This document shows positions 31,791-41,802 of a DNA stretch of 64,000 nucleotides, in pieces. A program made the position numbers and the translations under genes. The stretch comes from Streptomyces wedmorensis. GTDB taxonomy: Bacteria; Actinomycetota; Actinomycetes; Streptomycetales; Streptomycetaceae. The DNA lies in the NCBI RefSeq assembly GCF_000716445.1, contig NZ_JNWK01000003.1:1-64000 (forward strand), read 5' to 3'. How positions within the stretch are numbered: position 1 is the stretch's first letter; the number at the start of each line of letters is the position of its first letter. The notes beneath the pieces were generated by a model. That model worked only from the letters and a program-made list of their open reading frames with translations. It was not told the DNA's origin and did no database searches.

Positions 31791-33068
31791 TCACTTGGTG
31801 TTGATGACCTTGTCGATCGCGGCGTCGGCCGTCTTGGCGGCCTCCTCGACGGACTTGCCCTTGGCGATGTCGATGAGCATCGTCTTGAGGATCTGGGCCT
31901 TCTCGACCTGGCCCCAGCCCGGAGCGGTCGGGACGAAGTAGCTCGACTCGGCGGCGGTGGCCGGGACGGCGGTGGCCGGGTCGCTCTTCAGCGGGGCGAG
32001 GTCGGCCTTGTTGTTGGGCAGGTTGCCCTTGGCGATGAGGCCCTTCTGGCCCTCGGCGCCGGTGAAGGCGGCGATCCACTCGCCGGCGACGCCCTGCGCC
32101 TTGGACTTGACCGGGATGGCCAGGTCGGAGCCGCCGAGGAAGACCGGGAGGGGCTTGCCGGACGGGCCGGGCATCACGAAGTTCTCGAGCTTGTCCTTCA
32201 GCCCGCCGACCTTGTCGGACTTCGGGTCGGCGGCGGTGGCGCCCTCCCAGCCGGCGGCGAAGATGGTGGCGGACTTGCCCTGGCCGAAGACGACGGGACG
32301 GTCGGACTCGTCCTTCGTCTTGTCGCCGTGCATGTACTTGTCGAGGATGTTCTTGTACTCGGTGAGGCCCTTGACGGACTCGGGCGAGGAGAGGTTCGCC
32401 TTCCAGGTCTCGCCGTCCTGCTTGGCGATGGAGCCGCCGGCGTCGAAGACGAAGGACATCGCGGCGTACCAGTCGGGCGACGGCTGGTACCAGGCGCTGA
32501 ACTTGTCGCCCTTCTTGGCCTGGATGGCGTCGAGGGCGGCGGTCAGCTCGGCCCAGGTCTTCGGGGCGGCCTTGACGCCCGCCTCGGCGGCGACGTCCTT
32601 GCGCCAGGTGCCGACGCGGCCACCGGCGTAGTAGGGGACGCCGTAGGTCTTGCCGTTGTAGGTGACCGAGTCCTTGAGGGCGTCGAGCCACTTGTCGGAG
32701 TTCTCGAACTTCGACGCGTCGACCTCGGCGAAGGCACCCTTGGCCATGTAGCTGATCATCTCGGTGTTGCCCATTTCGACAACATCCGGGGCCTTGTCCG
32801 TGGCGAGCACCGCGTCGAGCTTGGTGTTCTTGTCCGGCCAGCCGTAGTACTCGTGCTTGATCTTGATGCCCGGGTGCTTCTTGGTCACCGCGTCGTCGGC
32901 GGCCTTGACCAGCTCGGGCCAGTTGTTCTGGGCGTCCACCGTCAGCCAGACGGTGAGCTCCTTGGCGTCGCCGCCGGCGTTGTCTCCGGACTTGTCGGAG
33001 CCCCCACACGCCGCGATCGAAACCATCATGCCCGCGACGCCGATCGCCGCGATGAGCTTGCGCTTCAC
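31791..33068 (-). CDS. dasA: chitobiose-binding lipoprotein DasA
   Basis: A 425-residue solute-binding protein. The lipobox VSIAAC (cysteine 21) follows a basic/hydrophobic start (MKRKLIAAIGVAGMM), so it is anchored outside the membrane. The rest is a family 1 binding fold (AKELTVWLTVDAQNNWPELV, FAAGWEGATAADPKSD). DasA binds N,N'-diacetylchitobiose for DasBC. Two DasR-type sites lie in the upstream gap that it shares with dasR. An intra-operon hairpin follows. Confidence 0.95.
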   Translation of the reverse strand: MKRKLIAAIGVAGMMVSIAACGGSDKSGDNAGGDAKELTVWLTVDAQNNWPELVKAADDAVTKKHPGIKIKHEYYGWPDKNTKLDAVLATDKAPDVVEMGNTEMISYMAKGAFAEVDASKFENSDKWLDALKDSVTYNGKTYGVPYYAGGRVGTWRKDVAAEAGVKAAPKTWAELTAALDAIQAKKGDKFSAWYQPSPDWYAAMSFVFDAGGSIAKQDGETWKANLSSPESVKGLTEYKNILDKYMHGDKTKDESDRPVVFGQGKSATIFAAGWEGATAADPKSDKVGGLKDKLENFVMPGPSGKPLPVFLGGSDLAIPVKSKAQGVAGEWIAAFTGAEGQKGLIAKGNLPNNKADLAPLKSDPATAVPATAAESSYFVPTAPGWGQVEKAQILKTMLIDIAKGKSVEEAAKTADAAIDKVINTK

Positions 33069-33156
33069 GCCACCCTCCTCAGGGATGCCTGCAACCCCTG
33101 CCCACCGCGCGAAGACATACGTCGGGTAGTGCTCGTGGGGCTGGGACCTGGTCTTT

Positions 33157-33172
33157 AATGGTTTAGACCAGT
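33157..33172. promoter_or_regulatory. dre site 1 upstream of dasA
   Basis: AATGGTTTAGACCAGT, 13 of 16 matches to the DasR consensus, about 90 bases before the dasA start. Repression of dasA by DasR is established in S. coelicolor. Confidence 0.85.
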
Positions 33173-33180
33173 ACCCGGAG

Positions 33181-33196
33181 CTTGGCCTAGACCTTT
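33181..33196. promoter_or_regulatory. dre site 2 upstream of dasA
   Basis: CTTGGCCTAGACCTTT, 11 of 16 matches, eight bases after site 1; the half CTAGACC is intact. Probably a weaker second DasR site. Confidence 0.6.
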
Positions 33197-33299
33197 TGGG
33201 GTGTCAAGAGTGTGTAAGACGGGTAGTGGCGTCCGTTATCGGACCGACACCTCGCCCCGGCAAGGCCCTCGGGGGGCGGGTGGAGGACCCTGGAAGTGA

Positions 33300-34262
<963 letters not shown>

Positions 34263-34271
34263 CCCGACCCT

Positions 34272-34336
34272 GGGCCCTGTCCGGAAAGTCCCGCCCGGCC
34301 CTCCGGGCAGACGGCGCCACCTGCCGGACAGGACCC
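34272..34336. repeat. inverted repeat with CCGGACAGG ends after dasR
   Basis: Ends GGGCCCTGTCCGG (34272-34284) and CCGGACAGGACCC (34324-34336) pair with one mismatch over a 39-base centre. It could be the dasR terminator or a small element related to the CCGGACAGG motif copies at 75, 6433 and 19389. Confidence 0.5.
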
Positions 34337-34511
34337 TGGCAGCTTCCGCCCGGCCGGAACGTGTCACCCCGGCCGGGCCGCAGGTCAGCCCGCCGCTGCG
34401 GGCGGCCGCGGCGGCGGCACCAAGTGACCGGGCGGAGGCTGCCACCCGCTCCTCGATGACAGCGCGTGCTCGACGGCGACAGCCTTGAGCTCCGCACACG
34501 AGGAGAGAACC

Positions 34512-35477
34512 ATGGAGTACACCACCCTCGGGGGCCCGTCCGGCCCGCGAGTGAGCGCCCTCTGCCTGGGCACCCTGCCGTTCGGCACCCGGATCGACGA
34601 AGCCGCGGCCTTCGCCGTCCTCGACCGGTTCCACGAAGCCGGCGGCACCTTCATCGACACCGCGAACACCTACGCCTTCTGGGAGCCCGGCGCGACCGGC
34701 GCCGAGAGCGAGCTGGTCATCGGCAGGTGGCTGCGCAGCCGGGGCGTGCGGGACGAGGTGGTGCTCGCCACCAAGGTCGGCGCGCTGCCGGAGCCGCCCG
34801 GCTCGGCCTGGCCGGAGTACGCGGAGGGTCTCTCCGCGCCGGTGCTGCGCCGCCAGGTGGAGGAGAGCCTGCGGAACCTGGGCACGGACCGGATCGATCT
34901 CTACTACGCCCACATCGACGACCGCACGACGCCGGTCGCGGAGACCATGGGCGCGTTCGGCGACCTGATGACCGCCGGGAAGATCGGCCGGGCCGGCTGC
35001 TCCAACTTCGCCGCCTGGCGGGTCGAGGAGTCGCGGGGCGCGGCGGTGGCTGCCGGGGTGCCGGACTACGCGGCCGTACAGCAGCGGTACACGTATCTGC
35101 GGCCGCGGCCGGGGGCGGAGTTCGGCGTGAACCCGCACGCCTCGGAGGAGCTGCTCGACTATCTGGGGACCCGGCCGGAGCTGACCTTCGTGGCGTACAC
35201 GACGCAGCTGACCGGTGCGTACACCGATCCGCGCAAGGAGATACCGGAGCAGTACCGGCACGAGGGTTCGCGGCGGCGCCTCGCGGTCCTCGCCGAGGTC
35301 GCGAAGGAGACGGGCCTGACCGCGAACCAGGTGGTGCTGGCCTGGGCGATGGGCGGCGGGGTGCCGGTCCTGCCGGTGATCGGGGCGAGCTCGGTGGGCC
35401 AGCTGGAGGAGTCGCTGGGAGCCGTGGGCGTACGGCTGGACGACGGGATCAGGCGGCGGCTCGACCAGGCCGGCTGA
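34512..35477 (+). CDS. aldo/keto reductase
   Basis: A 321-residue TIM-barrel NADPH oxidoreductase: GTFIDTANTYAFW (Asp/Tyr of the catalytic tetrad), VLATKVGALPEP (Lys), IDLYYAHIDD (His) and the C-terminal cofactor loop VLPVIGASSVGQLEESL. The substrate is unknown. AGGAGAG precedes ATG 34512 directly. Located between dasR and a regulator with a dre site; it has no dre of its own that I can see. Confidence 0.88.
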   Translation: MEYTTLGGPSGPRVSALCLGTLPFGTRIDEAAAFAVLDRFHEAGGTFIDTANTYAFWEPGATGAESELVIGRWLRSRGVRDEVVLATKVGALPEPPGSAWPEYAEGLSAPVLRRQVEESLRNLGTDRIDLYYAHIDDRTTPVAETMGAFGDLMTAGKIGRAGCSNFAAWRVEESRGAAVAAGVPDYAAVQQRYTYLRPRPGAEFGVNPHASEELLDYLGTRPELTFVAYTTQLTGAYTDPRKEIPEQYRHEGSRRRLAVLAEVAKETGLTANQVVLAWAMGGGVPVLPVIGASSVGQLEESLGAVGVRLDDGIRRRLDQAG

Positions 35478-35493
35478 CCGACCCGGCACCTTT

Positions 35494-35509
35494 ATTGGTC
35501 TAGACCTGA
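35494..35509. promoter_or_regulatory. dre site upstream of TrmB/LuxR-type regulator
   Basis: ATTGGTCTAGACCTGA: the ten-base palindromic core GGTCTAGACC is perfect, 12 of 16 matches overall, about 72 bases before the regulator start at 35581. Confidence 0.75.
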
Positions 35510-35580
35510 ATGGGTGTCCCCCTCTACGATCACTCGCGGCACGGCCGGCGCCTCGGACCGGCCCTGGGGGGAGACACCGC

Positions 35581-36564
35581 ATGCTGGAGGCACTCGGCAT
35601 ACCGGAGCCGACGGAGGCCGTCTACCGGCGGCTCCTGGCACGGCCCGGGTGCGCCGCGGCGGAACTGGCGGACGGTCTCGGCCACCCCGAACCCGAGGTC
35701 CGGGAGTCGCTCGCCCACCTCGCGGACCTGGGTCTCGTCCTCTTCGACGACCTCTCGGGAACGGCCGAACCCCTCACTCCGGACGTCGGGTTCTCCTTCC
35801 TGCTCGCCCGGGCCGAGGCCGAACTGGGCAGGAACAGACGCCGGTTCGAGCAGGCGGGCCGCACGGTGGCCGGCCTCCTCGCCTCGTACGGCGACGGCCC
35901 CGGAGCCGGTGTCCGGTACGACGTCGTGGACCGCATCACCGGCCTCGACCGGGTCCGCGAGCGCCTTGAGGACCTGGCCGCCAACGCCCGTACCGAATGC
36001 CTCTCCCTGCTCACCGGCGGGGCCCAGCTCCCCGACACCATGGACGCGAGCCGGCCGCTCGACCGACTCGCCCTGGAACGCGGGGTGCGGATCCGGTCGA
36101 TCTACCAGGAGAGCCTCCGCAACGACCCGCCGACCGTCGACTACGTGCGCTGGTACCGCGACCTCGGCGGCGAGGCACGGACCGTCCCCGTCGTCCCGAT
36201 GCTCATGGTGGTCGTCGACCGCGAGGCGGCGCTCGTCCCGGTCGACCCGCGGGACGGACGCGCGGGCGCCCTCGAAGTGCGCAGCCCCGGCCTGGTCCAC
36301 GCGCTGGTGGTGCTCTTCGACCGGCTGTGGGAATCGGGCACCCCGTTCGGCGAGGCCCCGCGCCGTGACGCTCACGACCTCTCGCCGCAGGAAAGGGAGT
36401 TGCTCCTGCTCCTCGGCATCGGCTGTACCGACGACGTCGCGGCGCGACGGCTCGGGATCTCGCTGCGGACCGTCCGGCGGATGAGTTCGGACCTGATGAA
36501 CCGCCTCGGCGCGCGCAGCCGGTTCGAGGCGGGCGTGCGGGCGGCAAAGGAGGGTTGGCTCTGA
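35581..36564 (+). CDS. TrmB-like / LuxR-C transcriptional regulator
   Basis: A 327-residue regulator. The N-terminus is a TrmB-like winged helix (EAVYRRLLARPGCAAAELAD), the middle a phospholipase-D-like sugar-sensing fold, and the C-terminus a LuxR-type HTH (LSPQERELLLLLGIGCTDDV, ARRLGISLRTVRRMSSDLM). A perfect-core DasR site lies just upstream, so it may be a second-tier regulator in aminosugar control (inference). The DUF3311/symporter pair starts 100 bases downstream on the same strand and may be its target. Confidence 0.82.
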   Translation: MLEALGIPEPTEAVYRRLLARPGCAAAELADGLGHPEPEVRESLAHLADLGLVLFDDLSGTAEPLTPDVGFSFLLARAEAELGRNRRRFEQAGRTVAGLLASYGDGPGAGVRYDVVDRITGLDRVRERLEDLAANARTECLSLLTGGAQLPDTMDASRPLDRLALERGVRIRSIYQESLRNDPPTVDYVRWYRDLGGEARTVPVVPMLMVVVDREAALVPVDPRDGRAGALEVRSPGLVHALVVLFDRLWESGTPFGEAPRRDAHDLSPQERELLLLLGIGCTDDVAARRLGISLRTVRRMSSDLMNRLGARSRFEAGVRAAKEGWL

Positions 36565-36664
36565 AGAAGCGGTTCCGTTATGCGGACAGGGGTTCCCAGC
36601 AATGAAACCGTCCCCTAGATTTCCCCAGCATTACCGAGGTGATCAGCGAGGGGACGGAATTGCC

Positions 36665-36919
36665 ATGTCAGAAGCGACACAAGGGAAACAACCGACCATC
36701 ACCCCCCTGAGGGTGGTGATCGCGCTCTGCCTTCTCGCCCCGTTCGTGGCGATGCTCTGGGTGAGTTCGTACGCGAAGGTCGAACCGCTCTTCGCCGGCA
36801 TCCCGTTCTTCTACTGGTACCAAATGCTGTGGGTGCTGATATCCACCGCACTCACCATGGTCGCCTACATGCTGTGGCAGCGGGACCAGCGTGCCCGCAA
36901 GGGAGGTGACGCGCGATGA
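36665..36919 (+). CDS. DUF3311 small membrane protein
   Basis: An 84-residue protein with two membrane helices (LRVVIALCLLAPFVAMLWV and a second around IPFFYWYQMLWVLISTALTM) and a short basic tail. DUF3311 proteins are usually encoded just before a sodium:solute symporter and are thought to be a small partner subunit. Here its stop overlaps the symporter start by ATGA (36916-36919). Confidence 0.88.
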   Translation: MSEATQGKQPTITPLRVVIALCLLAPFVAMLWVSSYAKVEPLFAGIPFFYWYQMLWVLISTALTMVAYMLWQRDQRARKGGDAR

Positions 36920-38538
36920 AGGACGGCGTGAACGGCGTGGCGCTCGGCGTCTTCGTCTTCTTCTTCGTGGCCGTCACGGTCATGGGCTTCCTGGCCGCGC
37001 GCTGGCGCAAGGCCGAGAACGAGCACAGCCTCGACGAATGGGGCCTGGGCGGCCGGTCGTTCGGCACCTGGGTGACCTGGTTCCTGCTCGGCGGCGACCT
37101 GTACACCGCGTACACCTTCGTCGCCGTCCCGGCGGCCATCTACGCGGCGGGCGCGGCCGGCTTCTTCGCCGTGCCGTACACGATCCTGGTCTACCCGCTG
37201 ATCTTCACCTTCCTGCCTCGCCTCTGGTCGGTCTCGCACAAGCACGGGTACGTGACCACCTCCGACTTCGTCCGGGGCCGCTTCGGCTCCAAGAGCCTGT
37301 CGCTCGCGGTCGCGGTCACCGGAATCCTCGCCACCATGCCGTACATCGCGCTCCAACTCGTCGGCATCCAGGCCGTCCTGGACGTGATGGGCGTCGGCGG
37401 CGGCGAGACCACCCACTGGTTCGTCAAGGACCTGCCGCTGCTGCTGGCCTTCGGCGTCCTCGCGGCGTACACGTACTCCTCGGGCCTGCGCGCCCCGGCG
37501 CTCATCGCCTTCGTCAAGGACACCCTGATCTACATCGTGATCGCGGTGGCCATCATCTACATCCCGATCAAGCTCGGCGGGTTCGACGAGATCTTCGCGA
37601 AGGCCGGCGAGGCGTACGCGCAGACCAACCCGGCGACCGGCAAGCCGCGCGGCGCGCTGGTCCCCGGTGAGGCCGGCCAGTGGACGTACGCGACGCTCGC
37701 GCTCGGCTCGGCGCTCGCGCTGTTCATGTACCCGCACTCCATCACGGCGACGCTGTCGTCGAAGAGCCGCGAGGTCATCCGCCGCAACACCACGATCCTG
37801 CCGCTGTACTCGCTGATGCTGGGCCTGCTCGCGCTGCTCGGCTTCATGGCGATCGCCGCCGGGATCAAGGTCAAGAACGGCCAGCTCGCCATCCCGCAGC
37901 TCTTCGAGACCATGTTCCCGGACTGGTTCGCGGGCGTCGCGTTCGCCGCGATCGGCATCGGCGCGCTCGTCCCGGCCGCGATCATGTCGATCGCCGCGGC
38001 CAACCTGTTCACCCGCAACATCTACAAGGACTTCATCAAACCGGACGCGACCCCGGCGCAGGAGACCAAGGTCTCCAAGCTGGTCTCCCTCCTGGTGAAG
38101 GTCGGCGCGCTGGTCTTCGTCCTCACCATGGACAAGACGGTCGCGATCAACTTCCAGCTGCTCGGCGGCATCTGGATCCTGCAGACCTTCCCGGCGCTCG
38201 TCGGCGGCCTGTTCACCCGCTGGTTCCACCGCTGGGCGCTGCTCGCCGGCTGGGCCGTCGGCATGGTGTACGGCACGGCCGCCGCGTACGGCGTCGCCAG
38301 CCCCACCCAGAAGCACTTCGGCGGCTCCTCGGCCGAGATCCCGGGCATCGGCGAGATCGGCTACATCGGCCTCACCGCCTTCGTCCTCAACGTCGTCGTC
38401 ACGGTCGTCCTGACCTTCGTCCTCAAGGCCCTCAAGGCCCCCGAGGGCGTCGACGAGACCTCGCCCGAGGACTACACGGCGGACGCCGGCGACGCCGGTG
38501 TCCGCGACCTCCCGAAGGTCGGCGCCTCGGTGCACTGA
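36916..38538 (+). CDS. MctP-like sodium:solute symporter (monocarboxylate uptake)
   Basis: A 540-residue SSF transporter with about 13 membrane segments: start FVFFFVAVTVMGFLAARWRK, GGRSFGTWVTWFLLGGDLYT, YPHSITATLSSKS and IGALVPAAIMSIAAANLFTR. It resembles MctP, which takes up lactate, pyruvate and alanine. It forms an operon with the DUF3311 gene. Activated or repressed perhaps by the upstream TrmB/LuxR-type regulator. A 17-bp hairpin ends the unit. Confidence 0.88.
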   Translation: MKDGVNGVALGVFVFFFVAVTVMGFLAARWRKAENEHSLDEWGLGGRSFGTWVTWFLLGGDLYTAYTFVAVPAAIYAAGAAGFFAVPYTILVYPLIFTFLPRLWSVSHKHGYVTTSDFVRGRFGSKSLSLAVAVTGILATMPYIALQLVGIQAVLDVMGVGGGETTHWFVKDLPLLLAFGVLAAYTYSSGLRAPALIAFVKDTLIYIVIAVAIIYIPIKLGGFDEIFAKAGEAYAQTNPATGKPRGALVPGEAGQWTYATLALGSALALFMYPHSITATLSSKSREVIRRNTTILPLYSLMLGLLALLGFMAIAAGIKVKNGQLAIPQLFETMFPDWFAGVAFAAIGIGALVPAAIMSIAAANLFTRNIYKDFIKPDATPAQETKVSKLVSLLVKVGALVFVLTMDKTVAINFQLLGGIWILQTFPALVGGLFTRWFHRWALLAGWAVGMVYGTAAAYGVASPTQKHFGGSSAEIPGIGEIGYIGLTAFVLNVVVTVVLTFVLKALKAPEGVDETSPEDYTADAGDAGVRDLPKVGASVH

Positions 38539-38550
38539 CCCACGGACGCG

Positions 38551-38588
38551 CGCGAAGGGGCCCGGGAGAAATCCCGGGCCCCTTCGCG
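38551..38588. terminator. terminator after the symporter
   Basis: CGCGAAGGGGCCCGGGA (38551-38567) and TCCCGGGCCCCTTCGCG (38572-38588) form a 17-bp stem with loop GAAA. The arm starts like the nagB terminator. Confidence 0.85.
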
Positions 38589-38612
38589 TGCGGCGGAGGC
38601 AGACTGGGCCCC

Positions 38613-39113
38613 ATGGACTTCACGATCAGGGCGGTACTGCCCGAGGAGTACGAAGAGCTCGGCGAGCTCACCGCACTGACCTATCTGAACGACGGGCTGC
38701 TGCTGTACGGCGAGGACGACTCCTATCTGGCCGTGCTCCGCGACACGGCCCGGCGGGCCCGCGAGAGCGAGGTGCTCGTCGCCGCCGACGCGGAGGGCGG
38801 CATCATCGGCGGGGTGACCTTCGCCGCCGGCGGCACCGCCTGGGCCGACATCGCGGTCCCCGGCGAGGCCGAGTTCCGGATGCTGGTGGTCGCGCCCGCG
38901 GCCCGCGGCAGGGGCGTCGGAGAAGCGCTCGTACACGCCTGCGCGGACCGGGCGCGGGCCCTTCCCGAGTGCGCGCGGCTGGTGCTCTCCACGGACGCGA
39001 AGATGGTCGCGGCGCACCGGATCTACGACCGGCTGGGCTTCGTCCGGACCCCCGAGCGGGACTGGCAGCCGATCCCCGAACACACGCTGCTGACGTACGC
39101 GCTGGAGCTGTAG
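38613..39113 (+). CDS. GNAT family N-acetyltransferase
   Basis: A 166-residue GNAT enzyme: RAVLPEEYEELGELTALTYL, then EFRMLVVAPAARGRGVGEAL with the acetyl-CoA loop R-G-R-G-V-G, and MVAAHRIYDRLGFVRTPERD. Probably an amino-group acetyltransferase; substrate unknown. It starts 24 bases after the symporter terminator and is followed by a second large hairpin that precedes the cobalamin riboswitch. Confidence 0.88.
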   Translation: MDFTIRAVLPEEYEELGELTALTYLNDGLLLYGEDDSYLAVLRDTARRARESEVLVAADAEGGIIGGVTFAAGGTAWADIAVPGEAEFRMLVVAPAARGRGVGEALVHACADRARALPECARLVLSTDAKMVAAHRIYDRLGFVRTPERDWQPIPEHTLLTYALEL

Positions 39114-39129
39114 GCCCGCAACCGACACA

Positions 39130-39167
39130 ACATGTGGGGGGTGCCGTCAGCGGCGCCCCCCACATGT
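39130..39167. terminator. hairpin between GNAT gene and nrdA leader
   Basis: ACATGTGGGGGGTGCCG (39130-39146) and CGGCGCCCCCCACATGT (39151-39167) pair with one G:U around TCAG. It can end the GNAT transcript. A TATGCT at 39166-39171 fits a -10 box for the nrdAB leader, so the hairpin DNA overlaps that promoter. Confidence 0.7.
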
Positions 39168-39171
39168 ATGC

Positions 39172-39305
39172 TCGTCCTCGCTGTCGACGCAGGGGAATCC
39201 GGCGCGAATCCGGAACTGTCCCGCAACGGTGTGTTTCGTGCGGTTTCGTACGGAGTGAGTCCGAGGACCTGCCGCCAGCGCACCCGGTCCTTCCGTTCCG
39301 GGTGC
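39172..39305 (+). ncRNA. cobalamin (AdoCbl) riboswitch upstream of nrdAB
   Basis: Conserved elements are present in order: GAATCCGG-CGCGAATCCGGAACTG, TCCCGCAACGGT, and the B12-box-like GTGAGTCCGAGGACCTGCCG (39255-39274). A hairpin GCACCCGG/CCGGGTGC (39280-39305) closes the element. In Streptomyces this switch turns down the class Ia ribonucleotide reductase when cobalamin is present, because the B12-dependent class II enzyme can then do the job. The nrdA start follows about 120 bases later. Confidence 0.92.
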
Positions 39306-39423
39306 CACTGACTTCCGGGCCTCGCGGAGTGGGCTGGTGGACACGGCGCGTCCGGCGGTACGGGCGCCCCCTCGCCCGCCTTCCCCCGTCGCGGCCCCGA
39401 GCCGAGCGAGGGAGAGCCCCCAC

Positions 39424-41802
39424 GTGACCATCGCGCCCGCCGATCCGGCTTCGGCCGAGGCTTCCGCGGTCGAGAGCGACGGCCCCGGGACCGTACTGCT
39501 GCGGACCCTGACCGACCTCACCGCCGATCTCCCCGACACCGACCCCGGCAAGGTCGCCGCCGCCGCGCTGCGCGGCCGCAGCGCCGTGGCGGACGAGGCG
39601 GAGCTGCGCGAGTTGGCCACCGAGGCGGCCGCGGGCCTGATCTCCGAGGACCCGGCGTACTCCCGGCTCGCCGCCCGGCTCCTGACGATCACCATCGCCG
39701 ACGAGGCGGCCGACCAGGGCGCGGTCTCCTTCTCCGCCTCCGTGTCCGTCGGTCACCGCGAGGGCCTGATCGCCGACCGCACCGCCGACCTCGTCGCGCG
39801 GCACGCGGAGCGGCTCGACGCGACGATCGACCCGGCCGGCGACGACCGCTTCGGCTACTTCGGTCTGCGCACCCTCTACTCGCGCTACCTGCTGCGCCAC
39901 CCGATCACCCGCAAGGTGATCGAGACCCCGCAGCACTTCATGCTGCGCGTGGCCTGCGGCCTGGCCGAGGACGACAGCGCCCGCGCGCTCGACGAGGTCT
40001 CCGCGCTGTACGGGCTGATGAGCCGGCTGGACTACCTGCCGTCCTCCCCCACGCTCTTCAACTCCGGCACCCGCCACCCGCAGATGTCCTCCTGCTACCT
40101 GCTGGACTCCCCGCAGGACGAGCTGGACTCCATCTACGACCGCTACCACCAGGTCGCGCGCCTCTCGAAGCACGCCGGCGGCATCGGGCTCTCCTACTCC
40201 CGCATCCGCGCCCGCGGTTCGCTGATCCGCGGCACCAACGGGCACTCCAACGGCATCGTGCCGTTCCTGAAGACCCTCGACGCCTCCGTCGCCGCCGTCA
40301 ACCAGGGCGGCCGCCGCAAGGGTGCCGCCGCCGTCTACCTGGAGACCTGGCACGCCGACATCGAGGAGTTCCTGGAGCTCCGCGACAACACCGGTGAGGA
40401 CCAGCGCCGTACGCACAACCTGAACCTGGCGCACTGGATCCCGGACGAGTTCATGCGCCGGGTCAACGCGGACGCCGACTGGTCGCTGTTCTCCCCGTCG
40501 GACGTGCCCGAGCTCGTCGACCTGTACGGCGAGGAGTTCGACGCCGCCTACCGCGCCGCCGAGGCCAAGGGGCTGGCCCGCAAGACGATGCCGGCCCGCG
40601 ACCTGTACGGCCGGATGATGCGGACCCTGGCCCAGACCGGCAACGGCTGGATGACCTTCAAGGACGCCTCGAACCGGACGGCCAACCAGACCGCGGAGCC
40701 GGGCACGGTCGTCCACTCCTCGAACCTGTGCACCGAGATCATCGAGGTCACCGACGACGGCGAGACGGCGGTCTGCAACCTCGGCTCGGTGAACCTCGGT
40801 TCGTTCGTCACCGGCGGCGACATCGACTGGGAGCGGCTCGACGCGACCGTCCGCACGGCAGTCACCTTCCTCGACCGGGTCGTCGACATCAACTTCTACC
40901 CGACCGAGCAGGCCGGGCGTTCCAACGCCCGCTGGCGCCCGGTCGGCCTGGGCGCGATGGGCCTCCAGGACGTCTTCTTCCAGCTGCGGCTGCCGTTCGA
41001 CTCCGCCGAGGCGCGCGCGCTGTCCACCCGGATCGCCGAGCGGATCATGCTCGCCGCGTACGAGGCCTCCGCGGACCTCGCCGAGCGCAGCGGCCCGCTC
41101 CCCGCCTGGGAGCAGACCCGCACGGCCCGCGGTGTGCTGCACCCGGACCACTACGACGTGGAGCTCAACTGGCCGGAGCGCTGGGCCGCGCTGCGCGAGC
41201 GGATCGCCGCCGTCGGCATGCGCAACAGCCTGCTCCTGGCCATCGCGCCGACCGCGACGATCGCCTCGATCGCCGGCGTGTACGAGTGCATCGAGCCGCA
41301 GGTCTCCAACCTCTTCAAGCGCGAGACCCTGTCGGGCGAGTTCCTCCAGGTCAACTCGTACCTCGTCGACGAGCTGAAGAAGCTCGGCGTGTGGGACGCC
41401 CAGACCCGGGACGCGCTCCGCGACGCCAGCGGTTCGGTCGCCGGCTTCTCCTGGATCCCGGCGGAGGTGCGCGAGCTGTACCGCACGGCGTGGGAGATCC
41501 CGCAGCGCGGTCTGATCGACATGGCGGCGGCGCGCACCCCGTTCCTCGACCAGTCGCAGTCGCTGAACCTGTTCATGGAGACGCCGACGATCGGCAAGCT
41601 GTCGTCGATGTACGCGTACGCCTGGAAGCAGGGGCTGAAGACGACGTACTACCTGCGCTCGCGCCCGGCGACCCGGATCGCCCGCGCCGCCCAGGCGTCG
41701 ACGGCGGCCGCCGCCCCCATCCCCGTCCAGCAGGCGGCCACCGACGCCGAAGCGCTCGCCTGCTCCCTTGAGAACCCCGAGTCCTGCGAGGCCTGCCAGT
41801 AA
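39424..41802 (+). CDS. nrdA: class Ia ribonucleotide reductase, large subunit
   Basis: A 792-residue alpha subunit reducing ribonucleoside diphosphates. An N-terminal ATP-cone-like region precedes the 10-strand barrel: SSCYLLDSPQDE (first redox cysteine, ~residue 222), SKHAGGIGLSYSRIRA, HSSNLCTEIIEV (radical cysteine, ~434) and the C-terminal CEACQ pair that takes electrons from thioredoxin. GTG 39424 has AGGGAGAGC upstream. It lies behind a cobalamin riboswitch and overlaps nrdB by one base. Confidence 0.96.
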   Translation: MTIAPADPASAEASAVESDGPGTVLLRTLTDLTADLPDTDPGKVAAAALRGRSAVADEAELRELATEAAAGLISEDPAYSRLAARLLTITIADEAADQGAVSFSASVSVGHREGLIADRTADLVARHAERLDATIDPAGDDRFGYFGLRTLYSRYLLRHPITRKVIETPQHFMLRVACGLAEDDSARALDEVSALYGLMSRLDYLPSSPTLFNSGTRHPQMSSCYLLDSPQDELDSIYDRYHQVARLSKHAGGIGLSYSRIRARGSLIRGTNGHSNGIVPFLKTLDASVAAVNQGGRRKGAAAVYLETWHADIEEFLELRDNTGEDQRRTHNLNLAHWIPDEFMRRVNADADWSLFSPSDVPELVDLYGEEFDAAYRAAEAKGLARKTMPARDLYGRMMRTLAQTGNGWMTFKDASNRTANQTAEPGTVVHSSNLCTEIIEVTDDGETAVCNLGSVNLGSFVTGGDIDWERLDATVRTAVTFLDRVVDINFYPTEQAGRSNARWRPVGLGAMGLQDVFFQLRLPFDSAEARALSTRIAERIMLAAYEASADLAERSGPLPAWEQTRTARGVLHPDHYDVELNWPERWAALRERIAAVGMRNSLLLAIAPTATIASIAGVYECIEPQVSNLFKRETLSGEFLQVNSYLVDELKKLGVWDAQTRDALRDASGSVAGFSWIPAEVRELYRTAWEIPQRGLIDMAAARTPFLDQSQSLNLFMETPTIGKLSSMYAYAWKQGLKTTYYLRSRPATRIARAAQASTAAAAPIPVQQAATDAEALACSLENPESCEACQ

